Below, piece by piece: positions 1 through 11,100 of a stretch of DNA of 64,000 nt. Numbering within the stretch: the first letter of the stretch is position 1; every line of letters starts with the position of its first letter. The position numbers were made by a program, and so were the translations under genes. This DNA is from Planctomycetota bacterium (GTDB lineage: Bacteria; Planctomycetota; Planctomycetia; Isosphaerales; Isosphaeraceae), in the NCBI GenBank assembly GCA_021791715.1, contig JAJYWB010000001.1, positions 1 to 64,000 of the forward strand. The letters are read 5' to 3'. The notes under the pieces were generated by a model. That model saw only the letters and a list, made by a program, of their open reading frames with translations. It did no database searches and was not told the origin of the DNA.

Positions 1-185
1 AATTGGAAGGGCGAACCTCCTGGTGAGCCGTCTTGATATGATCTAAATACTATGCGATCATAACCTACTATTCAATAGGGATTTTCAAAAGAGGCTCACC
101 GGGAGGTTCGCCCTCCCAAATGCGGTTAATTGCATGTAGGTTAGCGTAAAATGTAATGATCTAATTGGTGTTATGCGGCCGAAAC
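1..185. repeat. Palindromic repeat element, duplicate copy 1
   Basis: Positions 1-121 form an element with inverted ends: the left end carries GGGCGAACCTCCTGGTGAGCC (in two parts) and the right end at 91-121 carries its near reverse complement, around a unique core with TATGATCTAAATACTATGCG. The core, right end and a further 60 bases match 279-465 almost perfectly, so the unit and its flank were duplicated. The same end motif builds the arrays at 34.8-35.6 kb. No open frame here looks like a gene. Confidence 0.85.
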
Positions 186-213
186 CCGGAAAACCGCGCC
201 GATGCCGGCTAAG

Positions 214-293
214 GCAAAATTGGGAGGGTCGAGGGCAAAATGGGAGGGGTAAGGCAAAATTGGGAGGGCGAACGCAAAATTGGGAGGGCGAAC
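214..293. repeat. Short tandem repeat, about 20 bp x 4
   Basis: Four head-to-tail copies of a unit beginning GCAAAATTGGGAGGG start at 214, 235, 254 and 274. The last copy merges into the left end of the second palindromic element, so the short repeat appears to have grown from the edge of that element. Confidence 0.8.
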
Positions 294-465
294 TTCTCGG
301 TGAGCCGTCTTGATATGATCTAAATACTATGCGATCATAACCTACTATTCAATAGGGATTTTCAAAAGAGGCTCACCGGGAGGTTCGCCCTCCCAAATGC
401 GGTTAATTGCATAGAGGTTATCGTAAAATATAATGATCTAATTGGTGTTATGCGGCCGAAAACCC
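279..465. repeat. Palindromic repeat element, duplicate copy 2
   Basis: This is the second copy of the element at 1-185. It has the same core and the same right end and flank (CGGTTAATTGCAT, TAATGATCTAATTGGTGTT), with a slightly changed left end (AACTTCTCGGTGAGCC). The segment from 466 to 683 holds no gene I can support. Confidence 0.85.
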
Positions 466-683
466 AAACACAAGCCGGGATCGATACGATGGAGTTTCCG
501 GGTAGACTCCAAGTTTAAGGCGGCTGTCGAACGACGTCGAATTTCTCGGCGGGATCGGAATCCCCTTGCCGTGCTTCGCCTGGCGCACTCGTCCTCAAGG
601 CTTGTTCGCTTTCGATCGATCGCGCTCCCGCAATCCGCCGGGATTGCGCATCAAAACCGCGCGGACCGCCGGATCGCTGGAAT

Positions 684-1997
684 TCAGGCCCCCGCGTAGG
701 CCGCTCCCGCGGCGCGGCGGCCGCGGACGCTCTCGGGAAAAAGCGTTTCTTGATCAAGTTCGCCCGCGCTATCGAACGGAATCTCGATATATTCGGTTTC
801 GCGTTTCAGATGCGGGTGAGCCGCGACCTCGGCCTCGAGAGCGGGCGACACCCAAAGATCATTCAATTCCAAAGTGTTTGGAATAATAACAAGTCGAACT
901 TCGGATGAATTCATACGCCAGCAGGTTTCAACGGCGGTTTCGAACACGGCGCGGTCGTTTTCGAGCGTGATCGGAATCCTCGCTCGTTCCAGAAAACAAG
1001 ATGTGAGCACGTTGATTCGGAACGGCTCGGGATCGAGCTTGGAGACGAGCTTTTCGGTCGTCAAATCGGCGAAACCGACTCCGACGATGTTTCCGTGGCT
1101 TTCTTCCGAAACGTCTAGAACGCCGAGCCGAGTGACGACGGGGCGATCGTAATCGCCTTGTGTTTCAACCATCAACCTGCCGATCACGTTGGGATCGAGC
1201 CCCGCTCCCGAATAATTCTTCCCAAGCTCGCCGACGATCAGCACGTCGATACGATCGAAGGGCAACCGGCCGATCAGCTCGCGAGCCTTATCAAGCAATC
1301 CGGGCTCGACTTCGAGAACCTCTTCGGGTTCGAGAGCGACGATCTCGGCGGGATAATCCTCGGCGTTCTCCAATACGGCGAGCCCGAGAGCGAACGGCGT
1401 TTTTTCGATCAAAATTTTGCCGACCGCGGGAAGAACCTCCTTCATCCCGCGAAGCCCCAGCTTATGGATCTGGCTCGCTCCGTCGCGCTTGCCCAGGCCG
1501 ATCACGAGCATTTTGAGAACGCCCGATTCATATTTGGAATGAAAATCGGTGTGCGGCTTCACGCGATTCAGCAAAACGATTCCATCGGCGTTCCACGCGT
1601 TCTTGTCGAAAAAAATCGGTAGCCCGACCGGACTCGTACCGACCGTGACGACGTCCATATCGGTTAAAACGTCGACCCCCATCGCCTCGGGGGTGACGCC
1701 GTAACCCGCGAGCAGCTCGCGCTGGCCCTCCGCGGTCGCTCCGCCGTGGCTTCCCATCGCCGCGACGATGAACGGACGAAAGCCCATCTCTTTGAGCGTA
1801 TCGATCGCGGAGCGGGCCAGGATCGGGATCGTCGTGATCCCACGACTCCCCACGCCGAGCGCGATTCGTCCGCCCGCTTTCACGCGATCTTTCAGCTTGC
1901 TTTCGAGGAGCGAGCGACGGATCGTCGCGGCTAAATCCGCGACCCTCGGCTGAGGGATCGACTGACGAACTCGGGCGATCGGCGGCGATAATGTCAT
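684..1997 (-). CDS. LarA-like protein (DUF2088, lactate racemase domain)
   Basis: A 437-residue soluble protein. The first 170 residues read like the DUF2088/LarA N-terminal fold: GVGSRGI, then AAMGSHGGATAEGQ near residue 80, then LLNRVKPHTDFHSKYESG with GLGKR soon after. Family members include the nickel-pincer lactate racemase LarA, but many planctomycete members of this branch have no assigned substrate, and no larB/larC/larE genes for cofactor synthesis lie nearby. Function is therefore only 'racemase-like'. The ATG at 1997 has AAGGA about ten bases upstream. The gene stands alone, divergent from cbiG. Confidence 0.75.
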   Translation of the reverse strand: MTLSPPIARVRQSIPQPRVADLAATIRRSLLESKLKDRVKAGGRIALGVGSRGITTIPILARSAIDTLKEMGFRPFIVAAMGSHGGATAEGQRELLAGYGVTPEAMGVDVLTDMDVVTVGTSPVGLPIFFDKNAWNADGIVLLNRVKPHTDFHSKYESGVLKMLVIGLGKRDGASQIHKLGLRGMKEVLPAVGKILIEKTPFALGLAVLENAEDYPAEIVALEPEEVLEVEPGLLDKARELIGRLPFDRIDVLIVGELGKNYSGAGLDPNVIGRLMVETQGDYDRPVVTRLGVLDVSEESHGNIVGVGFADLTTEKLVSKLDPEPFRINVLTSCFLERARIPITLENDRAVFETAVETCWRMNSSEVRLVIIPNTLELNDLWVSPALEAEVAAHPHLKRETEYIEIPFDSAGELDQETLFPESVRGRRAAGAAYAGA

Positions 1998-2156
1998 AAC
2001 TCGTTTCCTTGACGGAGGGATAATAGACTATTATGACGCATCGCGGCGAAACGCGAAAGCGAAACGATTCCCGATCGATTCGCCGCTTAAGATTCACGCA
2101 TTGTAAATCACAAACGCGATTAGATCATGAATCGCTTATTAATTTGATTATATAGT

Positions 2157-3413
2157 GTGAGCAATCGATTGTCAAGTACGCCCGAAAGGTCGACCGCGGT
2201 GATCGTTTTAACCGAACGCGGCTTGCGTTCCGCGCTCCGGATCCGCGAGCGATTTCCGGCGAAAACGACGATCTTCGCGCCGTCGTGCGTCGTCGGTCGA
2301 TGCGGCGGACCGATCAAAGATCGCCTCGAAGTCGATACCCGAGAAGGCGATCGGGGGGAAAACGATCGACGCGATAAAACCGAAGTCGATTCGCGATTCT
2401 TCGCGACCGACGTTCCCGGTGTGATCGGCTGGATCGGACCGATGCGGACGATCTTGCCCGAGGTTTGGCGCGATTATCAGGTGATCGTCGCGGTTATGGC
2501 GCTCGGGATCGTCGTTCGTCTGATCGCCCCGCTCGCGAACGATAAACGAATCGATCCCGCGGTGATCGTCGTCGACGAAGACGCCAGATTCGCGATCAGC
2601 GTTTTGGGGGGGCATCAAGCCGGCGCCAACGCATGCACAAATCTCATCGCCGAGATCCTCGGCGCCGTCGCCGTCGTCACGACCGCGAGCGATTCACTCG
2701 GCCTCCCCGCGATCGACACGCTCGGGCGCGATCTGGGCTGGAGCGCCGACAACCCCGAGCTCTTCAAGACGATCGCCGCCAAATTGATTCGCGGCGGAAT
2801 CGTCGCGATTCGCCGAGACGCGGGCTCGAATCGGCCGATCGAGGCTTTACCAAAATCCCTCCAAGCGAAAATCGGCGATATCTCCCAATTCAAAATCGAC
2901 GAAATCGATTACTTAATTAATATCACTGATAAGTTGATGTATAATGGTTTTCCGCCCGAACGTACGCTGACTTATCGGCCCAAGACGCTCGTCGCGGGGA
3001 TCGGCTGTCGGCGAGGAACGACCGAGGCGACGATCGAGCGATTCGTCGACGACGTGTTTCGGTCGAAGGGGTTGGCGATCGCGTCGTTGGCGGCGTTCGC
3101 GACCGCGACGATCAAGGCCGACGAACCGGGGCTGATCGCTCTCGCTCAAAAATATAACGTTCCACTGATCGATTACCCGCTCGCCGAACTCGCCGATCAT
3201 CCCGGGATCGAGACTCCGAGCGAGCGCGTGCGATCGAAGATCGGAGTCGCCGCGGTCGCCGAACCCTCGGCCCTCCTCGCCGCGGAAGCCGATCGACCGA
3301 TCGTCCCCAAACAGATCGGTCCCGGAGTCACGGTCGCGATCGCTCGAATTAAAGATGAAGAAGCATTCATCTTAAAAACGCGTAATCGCTTCAACGCAAT
3401 TAAGATTCATTAA
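2157..3413 (+). CDS. cbiG: Cobalt-precorrin 5A hydrolase CbiG
   Basis: CbiG opens the delta-lactone ring of cobalt-precorrin 5A in anaerobic cobalamin synthesis, releasing acetaldehyde. Order of parts: N-terminal domain (IVLTERGLRSALRI, residues 16-29), central domain (GPMRTILPEVWRDYQVIVAV, GIVVRLIAPL, then VVVDEDARFAISVLGGHQAG near 140-160, the family hallmark), and C-terminal CobE-like domain (TLVAGIGCRRGTT, then a long helix, KYNVPLIDYP). Residues 55-85 are an unusual charged insertion. GTG at 2157 gives the longest form; an in-frame GTG at 2199 would start just before IVLTERG and is possible. It ends 7 bases from the convergent hydrolase gene. No other cobalamin genes are in the window. 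Confidence 0.9.
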   Translation: MSNRLSSTPERSTAVIVLTERGLRSALRIRERFPAKTTIFAPSCVVGRCGGPIKDRLEVDTREGDRGENDRRDKTEVDSRFFATDVPGVIGWIGPMRTILPEVWRDYQVIVAVMALGIVVRLIAPLANDKRIDPAVIVVDEDARFAISVLGGHQAGANACTNLIAEILGAVAVVTTASDSLGLPAIDTLGRDLGWSADNPELFKTIAAKLIRGGIVAIRRDAGSNRPIEALPKSLQAKIGDISQFKIDEIDYLINITDKLMYNGFPPERTLTYRPKTLVAGIGCRRGTTEATIERFVDDVFRSKGLAIASLAAFATATIKADEPGLIALAQKYNVPLIDYPLAELADHPGIETPSERVRSKIGVAAVAEPSALLAAEADRPIVPKQIGPGVTVAIARIKDEEAFILKTRNRFNAIKIH

Positions 3414-3420
3414 AAGTTAA

Positions 3421-6018
3421 TTATTCGCCGGCTTTCGCCTCGACCCGCTCCTCGCGATAAACAAATTCTCCTGTGTTCACGCTCCAGTCGTCGCCGAAAA
3501 AGCCCGCGGCGAGGATCCCCGCGGCGCCCCGCGAAAAAGCCTTCGCCGAAAGGACGAGGCAATCGGGATAACCCGTCCCCGAACTCTGGTAAGGAACGCG
3601 GTCGGTCGCTCGCGACCCGGCGATTCCGGTCCCCGCGACGACTCCGACCGAGGCGACTTCGCTTCCCGGCCTCGGCTGAATGAATAAGCACGCGTTATCC
3701 GAACCGGGGATCGTGCGATCGCCGATCCGCACCGCCGAGCGATCGACCTGAACGGGAGACGACGCGAGCAGCGCCTTCCACGCGCCGTTCGTCTCCGAAT
3801 TTCCATATAGAATCACGTTGCGATCGCGGTCGCGTTCGGGATCGAATTCGGAATCGGCCACGACGTCGATCGAAGCGTTGCCGCGGTACCAAAAAACCTC
3901 GGCGTCGAACCGCGCCTTGGCGAGCGCCCACGCGTTCTCGTCGTCGTTCCCTTTGGTTCCATAGACGAACATAAATCGATTCTGAAACGCTTCTTTGAAC
4001 GGTCCGTACCGCCGCGGTCCTTTGAGATTCGGCGAAGGCGGATCGATCGTCCTCCACGGCGACCGATCGGCCGATTCTCGCATCAACCATAATTTTGTTT
4101 GAGCGTTCTTCGGCCGGGCGATCGATTCGATTTTCGTGCCGTCGAGTTCGACGCCGAACGGAGCTCCGGGAGCGAGCACAGCGGCGTCGATCGCGAGCCT
4201 GCGAACGTTGACGGTCGAGCCGACGAACCGGCGCGACGCGGGATCGACCCGAACGTCGATCGATGCGATCTCGAGCGGCCGAATTTGTGATTCGATCGAC
4301 GCCCAGAACGATCGCGACGAGATCCCGGGATTTGCTGTTCGGAATTTGATATGACGAATTTGTTCATATCGAGGAATCACGCGACGCGCGAAGAAATCGA
4401 ACATCGGCGCCCAGTCGACGCAATCGGCGCCCGGCTCGTCGGACGAATCCCACCAATGTCCCGCTCCCGGTTGCTCATGATAGCGAAAGTCGCGATGAAA
4501 CTCGCCGAGCCTCTTGTTCATCTCTCGCGCCTGATTCGCGGGAACATTGTCGTCGGCCGATCCGTGCAAAATATAAACGCCAAGATCGGCGTAGTTGTCG
4601 ATAAGCGCAAGCGTATCGGATTGAGATTGCGATCGCCTGATCATCTTTTGAATCGGATCGGCGTCGTCGGTCGGTCGGCCGCCCGCGTACGACCAAAAGC
4701 TGATCCAGCCGGCACTCGGGGCGATCGCCGCGAACCGATCGGGGAACGTCGCGCCGACGTGCCAGGTTCCGTGTCCCCCCATCGAATGCCCCGTCAAATA
4801 CGTTCGCGAAGGATCGGTGGCGTAACGCTTGAGCGCCAGATCAAGAACCTCGATCGCGTCGGCTCGTCCCACATCCTCCCAATCGAACCCGTAGGGCCTG
4901 CGATTCGTGGGGGCGATCAGGTAACCCCACGATTTGCTCGAATACGCGTTCGCCTGACCGATCGCCTCGACCGACGCCCCGTGAAGCGTCAAAAACAGCG
5001 CCGGCCGCGGCGAGCCCAATCGAGGGCCGTTCGAAGCCCACGGATCGACCCCCGACGGAGGATTGACCCCGTAATACTGAGCGCTTCCGTCAATCTTGCT
5101 AATAAATGTTCGCTTGTAAGTATGACTTGGCGAGCGAACGCTCAATTTCAGCTCGGTCGAATCGAGCGCTTCCTCGCCGCCGTCGGCTTTGAGCCGAATG
5201 AGCTTGAGCTCGACCCCGAATTGCTCTTCGCGAACGCGTTCGCCGGGATCGATTCGAAACGCGACCTTGCGAGTCGAACACGGAATCAATTTGGGAAGAT
5301 TCGTCCTCGTTTCTCCCCCGCCCGCGGCTTTCGCGACGAGCGTGAGCCCCGTAACGGGCTCGATCGAAGCCGCCTCGACTAAAATCGCGGCCCAAACGGG
5401 CTCGGATTCGCCGATCACGATATCGGGAAGCGTCGGGTCCGAAAGATCGAGTTGAGCGATCGATCGCGGAGCTTTTAATTCGGCGCGAAGATCGCCGCGA
5501 GCCGCGTGAAAAACAAATTCGTTGCGACCGACGCGTATCGGCACGGGCAAATGAACATAACCGTACGAGTATACGTCGCCGACGCGCGGCGATCCGTTCG
5601 CGTAGACGACGTCGTGCCCCGAAGCCTCGAGGATTTTGACCCCCGCCTCGGCCGAATCGAACGTCCAAATCGCGTATCCGCCGCGGATCTCGCGCCCAGC
5701 GATCGAACCGTCGGGCTTGGCGTCGATCGCCTGAAAACGAGCCTCCGACCCGTCGGCTAGCTTGATCGAATCCCCCGCGGCGGGCGTTTTCCACGTCCCC
5801 GATACGATCGCCGAGACGACGGGATCGACCCCGATCGATCGACCTCTCGATCGTCCGCCTCCCCCCTCGGGACGATAGACGATCGCCTTGCGCATCACGA
5901 TCTTTCCCGGCGGATCGGTTCGATCCTCAACCGCACGCGCATTGATATCAAAACCGAAACACGCGACCGCGATCGCGCACAAAACGAAACGGTCGATGCT
6001 TTGCGACACGACGATCAA
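3421..6018 (-). CDS. Secreted alpha/beta hydrolase, prolyl oligopeptidase/esterase type
   Basis: An 865-residue protein with a hydrophobic N-terminal segment (about residues 11-23) that looks like a signal peptide, so probably exported. Residues 40-300 are beta-rich and unassigned. The hydrolase domain follows: FLTLHGASVEA, then the nucleophile elbow GHSMGGHGTW near residue 410, then the acid region YILHGSADDNVP, and the catalytic His in GAGHWW near residue 520. This is the layout of the S9/PHB-depolymerase-like esterases common in planctomycetes. The C-terminal 300 residues, with APGAPFGVELDG and VILYGNSETN, belong to the same long planctomycete architecture. Substrate unknown (ester or peptide). 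Confidence 0.8.
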   Translation of the reverse strand: MIVVSQSIDRFVLCAIAVACFGFDINARAVEDRTDPPGKIVMRKAIVYRPEGGGGRSRGRSIGVDPVVSAIVSGTWKTPAAGDSIKLADGSEARFQAIDAKPDGSIAGREIRGGYAIWTFDSAEAGVKILEASGHDVVYANGSPRVGDVYSYGYVHLPVPIRVGRNEFVFHAARGDLRAELKAPRSIAQLDLSDPTLPDIVIGESEPVWAAILVEAASIEPVTGLTLVAKAAGGGETRTNLPKLIPCSTRKVAFRIDPGERVREEQFGVELKLIRLKADGGEEALDSTELKLSVRSPSHTYKRTFISKIDGSAQYYGVNPPSGVDPWASNGPRLGSPRPALFLTLHGASVEAIGQANAYSSKSWGYLIAPTNRRPYGFDWEDVGRADAIEVLDLALKRYATDPSRTYLTGHSMGGHGTWHVGATFPDRFAAIAPSAGWISFWSYAGGRPTDDADPIQKMIRRSQSQSDTLALIDNYADLGVYILHGSADDNVPANQAREMNKRLGEFHRDFRYHEQPGAGHWWDSSDEPGADCVDWAPMFDFFARRVIPRYEQIRHIKFRTANPGISSRSFWASIESQIRPLEIASIDVRVDPASRRFVGSTVNVRRLAIDAAVLAPGAPFGVELDGTKIESIARPKNAQTKLWLMRESADRSPWRTIDPPSPNLKGPRRYGPFKEAFQNRFMFVYGTKGNDDENAWALAKARFDAEVFWYRGNASIDVVADSEFDPERDRDRNVILYGNSETNGAWKALLASSPVQVDRSAVRIGDRTIPGSDNACLFIQPRPGSEVASVGVVAGTGIAGSRATDRVPYQSSGTGYPDCLVLSAKAFSRGAAGILAAGFFGDDWSVNTGEFVYREERVEAKAGE

Positions 6019-6047
6019 GCCCCCGTTAACGCGAATCGGTATTGATG

Positions 6048-7817
6048 TTAACTTTTGATGATCTCTCGAACCGTCATCCCGGAGGGAATCATCGGCAACA
6101 CGTGCTCTTGATACGGAACGAGAATATCAAGCACATAAGCCTCGGGCGATTCGATCATCTCGATCAACGCCGCGTCGACATCGGCCTTGTTGCGAATTTG
6201 CCTGGCGCGCACGCCGAACCCGCGCGCGATCGCCACGAAATCGGGATACGTCGTCTCGGGCAGGTCGCCGTCTCCCTCGCCGATCGCCTCGGGATGATCG
6301 ATCGGCCCTAAATATGTATGAGCACGATTTCCCGCGTGGAATCGATCCTCCCACTGAACCACCATGCCGAGGTGCTGGTTGTTGAGCAGAATGACCTTCA
6401 CCGGCAAGTTCTCGCACTTGGCGGTGGCGAGCTCTTGAATGTTCATCAAAAAGCTGCCGTCGCCGTCGACGTCGACGACGAGCGCCCCGGGATTCGCCGC
6501 CTGCGCTCCGAGCGCCGCGGGAAGGCCGAATCCCATCGATCCCAGACCCCCCGATGTGATCCACGTGCGCGGCTTGACGAATTTCGTCCACTGCGCCGCC
6601 CACATCTGATGCTGCCCCACCCCCGTCGACATGATGAAATCGCCGTGAGCGAGCTTCGAGAACCGATCGAGAACGTATTGCGGCATGATCACGTCGTCGC
6701 GATCCGCGTAGGTCATCGGATCGGAGGCTCGCCAGGCGTCGATCTTTTGATGCCAATCGCGCAGGTCGACGGGCTCGACCTCGGGAATGAGCGCCTCGAG
6801 AAACTCTCGAACGTCGGCGGCGACCGCGATGTGCGCCTCTTTGTTTTTGTTGATCTCGGACGCGTCGATATCAACATGAACGATTCGGCCGTGCTTGGCG
6901 AACTCGCTCACCTTCCCCGTCACGCGATCGTCGAATCGAACTCCGAACGCCAGCAGCAAATCGGCGTCGTTGACCGCGTAATTCGCGTAAACCGTCCCGT
7001 GCATCCCCAGCATGTTGAGCGAAAGGTAATGCTCGCTGGGAAAAGCTCCCAGCCCCTGAAGCGTCATCGCGACCGGAATCCCCGTCTTCTCGGCGAACTC
7101 GCGGAGCGCGTCGGACGCCCCCGCGGCGATGATCCCTCCGCCGCAATAAATCACGGGTCGCTTCGCCGATCGAATCGCAGCCGCCGCGAGCCTTACCAGA
7201 TCCAGCGAGGGGGGAGGAGGCAAGCGATATCCCGGCAAATCCATCGCGACCGAATAATCAGGATCAAGCACATGTGTGTTTTGAATATCTTTGGGGATAT
7301 CGATTAGAACGGGGCCCGGTCGCCCCGTGTTCGCCAGATGAAACGCCTCTTTAACGATCCTGGGCAGATCGCGAGCGTTCGTCACGAGATAATGATGTTT
7401 GGTGATCGCGCGACAAACCTCCACCATCGGCGTTTCCTGGAACGCGTCGGTACCGATCACGCTTGAAGGAACTTGTCCGGTGATCGCGATGATCGGAAGC
7501 GAATCGAGTCGCGCGTCGGCGAGCCCCGTTACGAGATTGAGAGCACCGGGGCCCGAGGTCGCCATGACGATCCCCGGTTTCCCGGTCGTTCGCGCGTACC
7601 CCTCGGCCGCGAAGATTCCGCCCTGTTCATGACGCGGGAGGATCGTCCGAATCCGATCGCGATAACGCGTGAGCGCCTGATGCATCGGCATGCTCGCGCC
7701 GCCGGGATAGGCGAAGATCGTGTCGACGCCGTGGAGAAAAAGCGATTCGACGAGCACGTCGGCGCCCGTCGTACGATGGGAAGCGGTCGCTGTGGAAGCT
7801 TGCTGGGTCGTTGACAC
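6048..7817 (-). CDS. ilvB: Acetolactate synthase, large (catalytic) subunit
   Basis: A thiamine-diphosphate and FAD enzyme that condenses two pyruvates to acetolactate (valine/leucine) or pyruvate with 2-oxobutyrate (isoleucine). Seen: [20 protein letters not shown] with PGGASMPMH, the ThDP-activating Glu in [27 protein letters not shown], the FAD-side LGMHG and [11 protein letters not shown], and the ThDP/Mg motif [12 protein letters not shown]...LNNQHLGMV near the C-terminus. I chose GTG at 7817 because AGAGG lies 8 bases upstream and the following STTQQ matches a short leader; a longer frame starts at 7877. No small subunit ilvN is adjacent, which is unusual. Confidence 0.93.
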   Translation of the reverse strand: MSTTQQASTATASHRTTGADVLVESLFLHGVDTIFAYPGGASMPMHQALTRYRDRIRTILPRHEQGGIFAAEGYARTTGKPGIVMATSGPGALNLVTGLADARLDSLPIIAITGQVPSSVIGTDAFQETPMVEVCRAITKHHYLVTNARDLPRIVKEAFHLANTGRPGPVLIDIPKDIQNTHVLDPDYSVAMDLPGYRLPPPPSLDLVRLAAAAIRSAKRPVIYCGGGIIAAGASDALREFAEKTGIPVAMTLQGLGAFPSEHYLSLNMLGMHGTVYANYAVNDADLLLAFGVRFDDRVTGKVSEFAKHGRIVHVDIDASEINKNKEAHIAVAADVREFLEALIPEVEPVDLRDWHQKIDAWRASDPMTYADRDDVIMPQYVLDRFSKLAHGDFIMSTGVGQHQMWAAQWTKFVKPRTWITSGGLGSMGFGLPAALGAQAANPGALVVDVDGDGSFLMNIQELATAKCENLPVKVILLNNQHLGMVVQWEDRFHAGNRAHTYLGPIDHPEAIGEGDGDLPETTYPDFVAIARGFGVRARQIRNKADVDAALIEMIESPEAYVLDILVPYQEHVLPMIPSGMTVREIIKS

Positions 7818-8148
7818 GTCGTCCTCTTTATCGCGAGAGACAATCTCGGCCTTCGCCGTTCGATTCCAAGACAACAATCGTAATCGTTTCGCAGCGGTCG
7901 CACAACGCGCAAAATGAGAGTCTTAGCCTGAACCTCTGTAACTTATTATTCGCCTTCCACGCTTCTTTGTGAGAAAGGATTTGTCGTCATAGATAACCCG
8001 ACATTCGCGCAAACAACCATCTATTTGATCAAACAAATGTTCTAACGATCTGATTCGAAGCTCGTCGGAGGCGGGATCGTTCGATCGCGATGGCGGCGCC
8101 ACAGCGCAAGGCGAACATAAACGGCCGAACTTCGAGGGCCGAGTTCGC

Positions 8149-11100
8149 TCAGCTTTCTTCAAATCCATACGTATGGAATTTTAAGGTTCGACAATTCTCG
8201 GTTACGTCGCGAACCAGCTTCTGCGCCGCGTCTTCGCCGAGCTCGGCCTGGATTTCAATCGTGATTTCAACGTTCGCTCCGTTGAGCGCCGTGAGATGCT
8301 GCACCACCTCGTCGGCGATTTTCGCGGCGTCTCGAGCCAGGCGTAACGGATCAACTTGAACCGATCCGTGGAACCGACGAAGTTGCTTCGCGGTCTTCAC
8401 CGATGAACCGCCTTCATCCGATCCGCGCCGAGTCGAAGCGTCTGGTCTTTCGCCGGACGACGATCGGGTATCATCGAGAACGAACGGTTTGTCGGTTCGC
8501 GTCTCACTCTTGTGTCGATCCGATTCGATTTGCGCCGCGGCCGCATCGGGCTTGACGATCACCGAGCGATCGTCGATCGCCAAAAGAATCGATTCTCCAG
8601 CTCTCAATCCCTGATACCTCTTCGACTTCTCATCCCACGCCTCGGCGTACGCGAACGTATCGGTTCGCCACGCCTGTTGCTCGACTCCCGATCGGATCGC
8701 CGCGATCAAAACCTGCTCGTCGCGCAATCGAGGCAGGTAAATATATCGCGCCATATGATCCATCAGCAATTTTATGTGTACATGATTGCAGTTGTATTCC
8801 CATAGGGGAATGCGGTCGAGCTCGGTACGCAACCGCACCCCCCCCATGTTGACGAGCAACGCCTCCTCGCTTCTCAGCTTGCGCGAAACTCGGATCGCGG
8901 GAGATTCTTGCCCCGTCACTTTCAGCTCGGTCCAGCCGATCGACCCGTTTTTATCGGGCTGAATCGGAAAGATCAACCAATGATAAGCCTCGGTGATTCT
9001 CAAGTTCACCGTCTCGTCGGCGTCCGATCGTTTCGTTTCAGCCTGTTTGATCTGGAATTGATCGAGATTCAACTCCTCTTTTTGTTCGCGGATCGAACTC
9101 CACGCCAGGAAACGTCGCACGGCTTGATCAAGCTCGCGCAACCGAGCGCCGTCCCCCGCCAAAAAAACCAGCGTATTGCGGTAATTGCGCGGCGATTTTC
9201 CTCGATTTTCCAGGATCGATTCGCACTCGACCCGCGCCTTGCTCGTCGCGCCTTTGGAGATATGCGGAAACTCGGGTCCCAATATCACCAGCCGAGCCTC
9301 GCGCTCGTCCGGAATATCGCCGCTCGCCGCGCACGTGTGAACCTTGGTAAAATCGCCTCGCGTTTTCGCTTGCTCGCGTAATCGCTTGATAATCTCTTCG
9401 GATACATGATCGTCCGAAAATTGCCCGGCGCGATCGTCGGCCAACCGAGCGACCGTCGGTTGCGTCGAATACCAATACCTCTTGCCGTCCACATACAAAT
9501 ACGTGGCGCTATCGGTAAGCCTCCGAAGCGAGTCGCCGAACGTCGCGACGGTTTCTCCCGGCTGAAAACATCCGAGCTTAATTCGACTTTCATCAATCCC
9601 GCGATGCGCCGCGGCGGGCACGGGCGCCGACCCCAGGTAAATCGTCCTCGCCGTCCGCCGACACGCCGAATACCGACCCAAATTGGGATTTTCGAAGTCG
9701 ATCCGCCGCGGCAACGAATTCTCCCCGTCGACGTCTTTCTCGATAACCGGCGTCCATTGCTCCTCGAGATACCTCGTCAACTCGAATTGAACGCGAGAAT
9801 CGTCGATCGGTACCGTTCCCGGCATAATCAACAAGTTCGAATCATCCCGTTCCCAAAGCGAATGAATCACCGCGGCCATCAGCCGCAAAACCCCGCGCGT
9901 TCTTTGAAACTTGGCGATCGACGACCAATCATTGAACAGGCGATCGAATAACTCGGGATGAATCGGATACGCCGACTTGATCCTCCTTTCATAATCGGCT
10001 TCTCGACATTCGGATGGAAATTCTTGTTGCTGCGAGCCGTACGATTCGACGAATGAACGAGCGACCGCGTCGCGAGCGACGCACTGCTCGTGCGTAAGCG
10101 GCTGAAAAAGCCTTCGCCTCACGATCTCAAAGCCTTCATCCGAACTCGCGGGACGCCACGACGCCTCGACGCGACCGATCGCGTTCTTCAGCCGCTCGAG
10201 CGCCGCCCTCCCTCTTTCTCCGCCGACCTCGATATCCGACGCGCTCCGTGATCCCTTCTGATTCGGACTCTCCGACGCCGGAACGCTCACCACCAGCAAC
10301 GTTTTGCTCGCGGCCTTCACCGATTCGCTCAGCGCCTGTGCGAACGTGAATTGCGTTTCAAACGTACCCGCGGGCAAATCCGCCGCCTCGTGCAATTGAC
10401 GCGCGTAAGCGACCCATTCGTCGATCAATATCAAACACGGCCCATAATCATCAAAAATCGCTTTCATCGCGTCGCCGGGGTTGGTGGCTCGCTCGTCGTC
10501 CTCTCGAATCCTCGAATACGCCTCCCGACCCCCCAACTGCCACGCGATCTCGCCCCACATCGTCCGAACGATCGTCCCGTCGGGCTTCGCTCGCGGCTTC
10601 CCCGGCGAGATCTGCGTACCGACAAATACACATCGCTTCACGTTTGAAGGTATCGATACGCCGAGATTCCCCACGAGATCCTCGACTCCGGGCGCGCCGA
10701 TCGTTTTTTCACCCGAGAATAGATGAAAAAGCGCCAATAACGAATGCGTTTTGCCGCCGCCGAAATTCGTTTGCAATTCGACGACGGGATCGCCGCCTCG
10801 ACCCGAAAGCCGCAAGATCGCCTGTTCGAGCAGCCGTTTCAGTCCCTCGGTGAGGAACGTTCTGCGGAAAAATTCGATCGGATCGCGATACTCGTCGCTC
10901 CCCTCTCCCTGATAAACCTGCCACAAATCGGCGGCGAATTCGGCCTTCTGATAGCGACCCGACGCGACGTCGGGATGCGGCGTAACGACCGTGCGCCAAG
11001 CCTTCAATCCCCCTTGAGGTTTGCCGTCGGTCGGCTGAAACGACTTCTTCCGCATCTCTTGGCGGCGTTGATCGTCGAAAACGTTTCGCATCAGATCCAT

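Noticed and set aside
2101..2160. Cobalamin riboswitch before cbiG
   Set aside because: The upstream segment is short and A+T-rich; I could not find a B12-box or the needed stems.
4351..5382. 343-codon plus-strand frame
   Set aside because: Antisense to the secreted hydrolase, Arg-rich shadow with no domain.
6318..7307. 329-codon plus-strand frame
   Set aside because: Antisense to ilvB, which has all catalytic motifs.
7923..8168. 81-codon minus-strand frame after the DUF499 gene
   Set aside because: Biased composition, no ribosome binding site and overlap with the DUF499 3' end.
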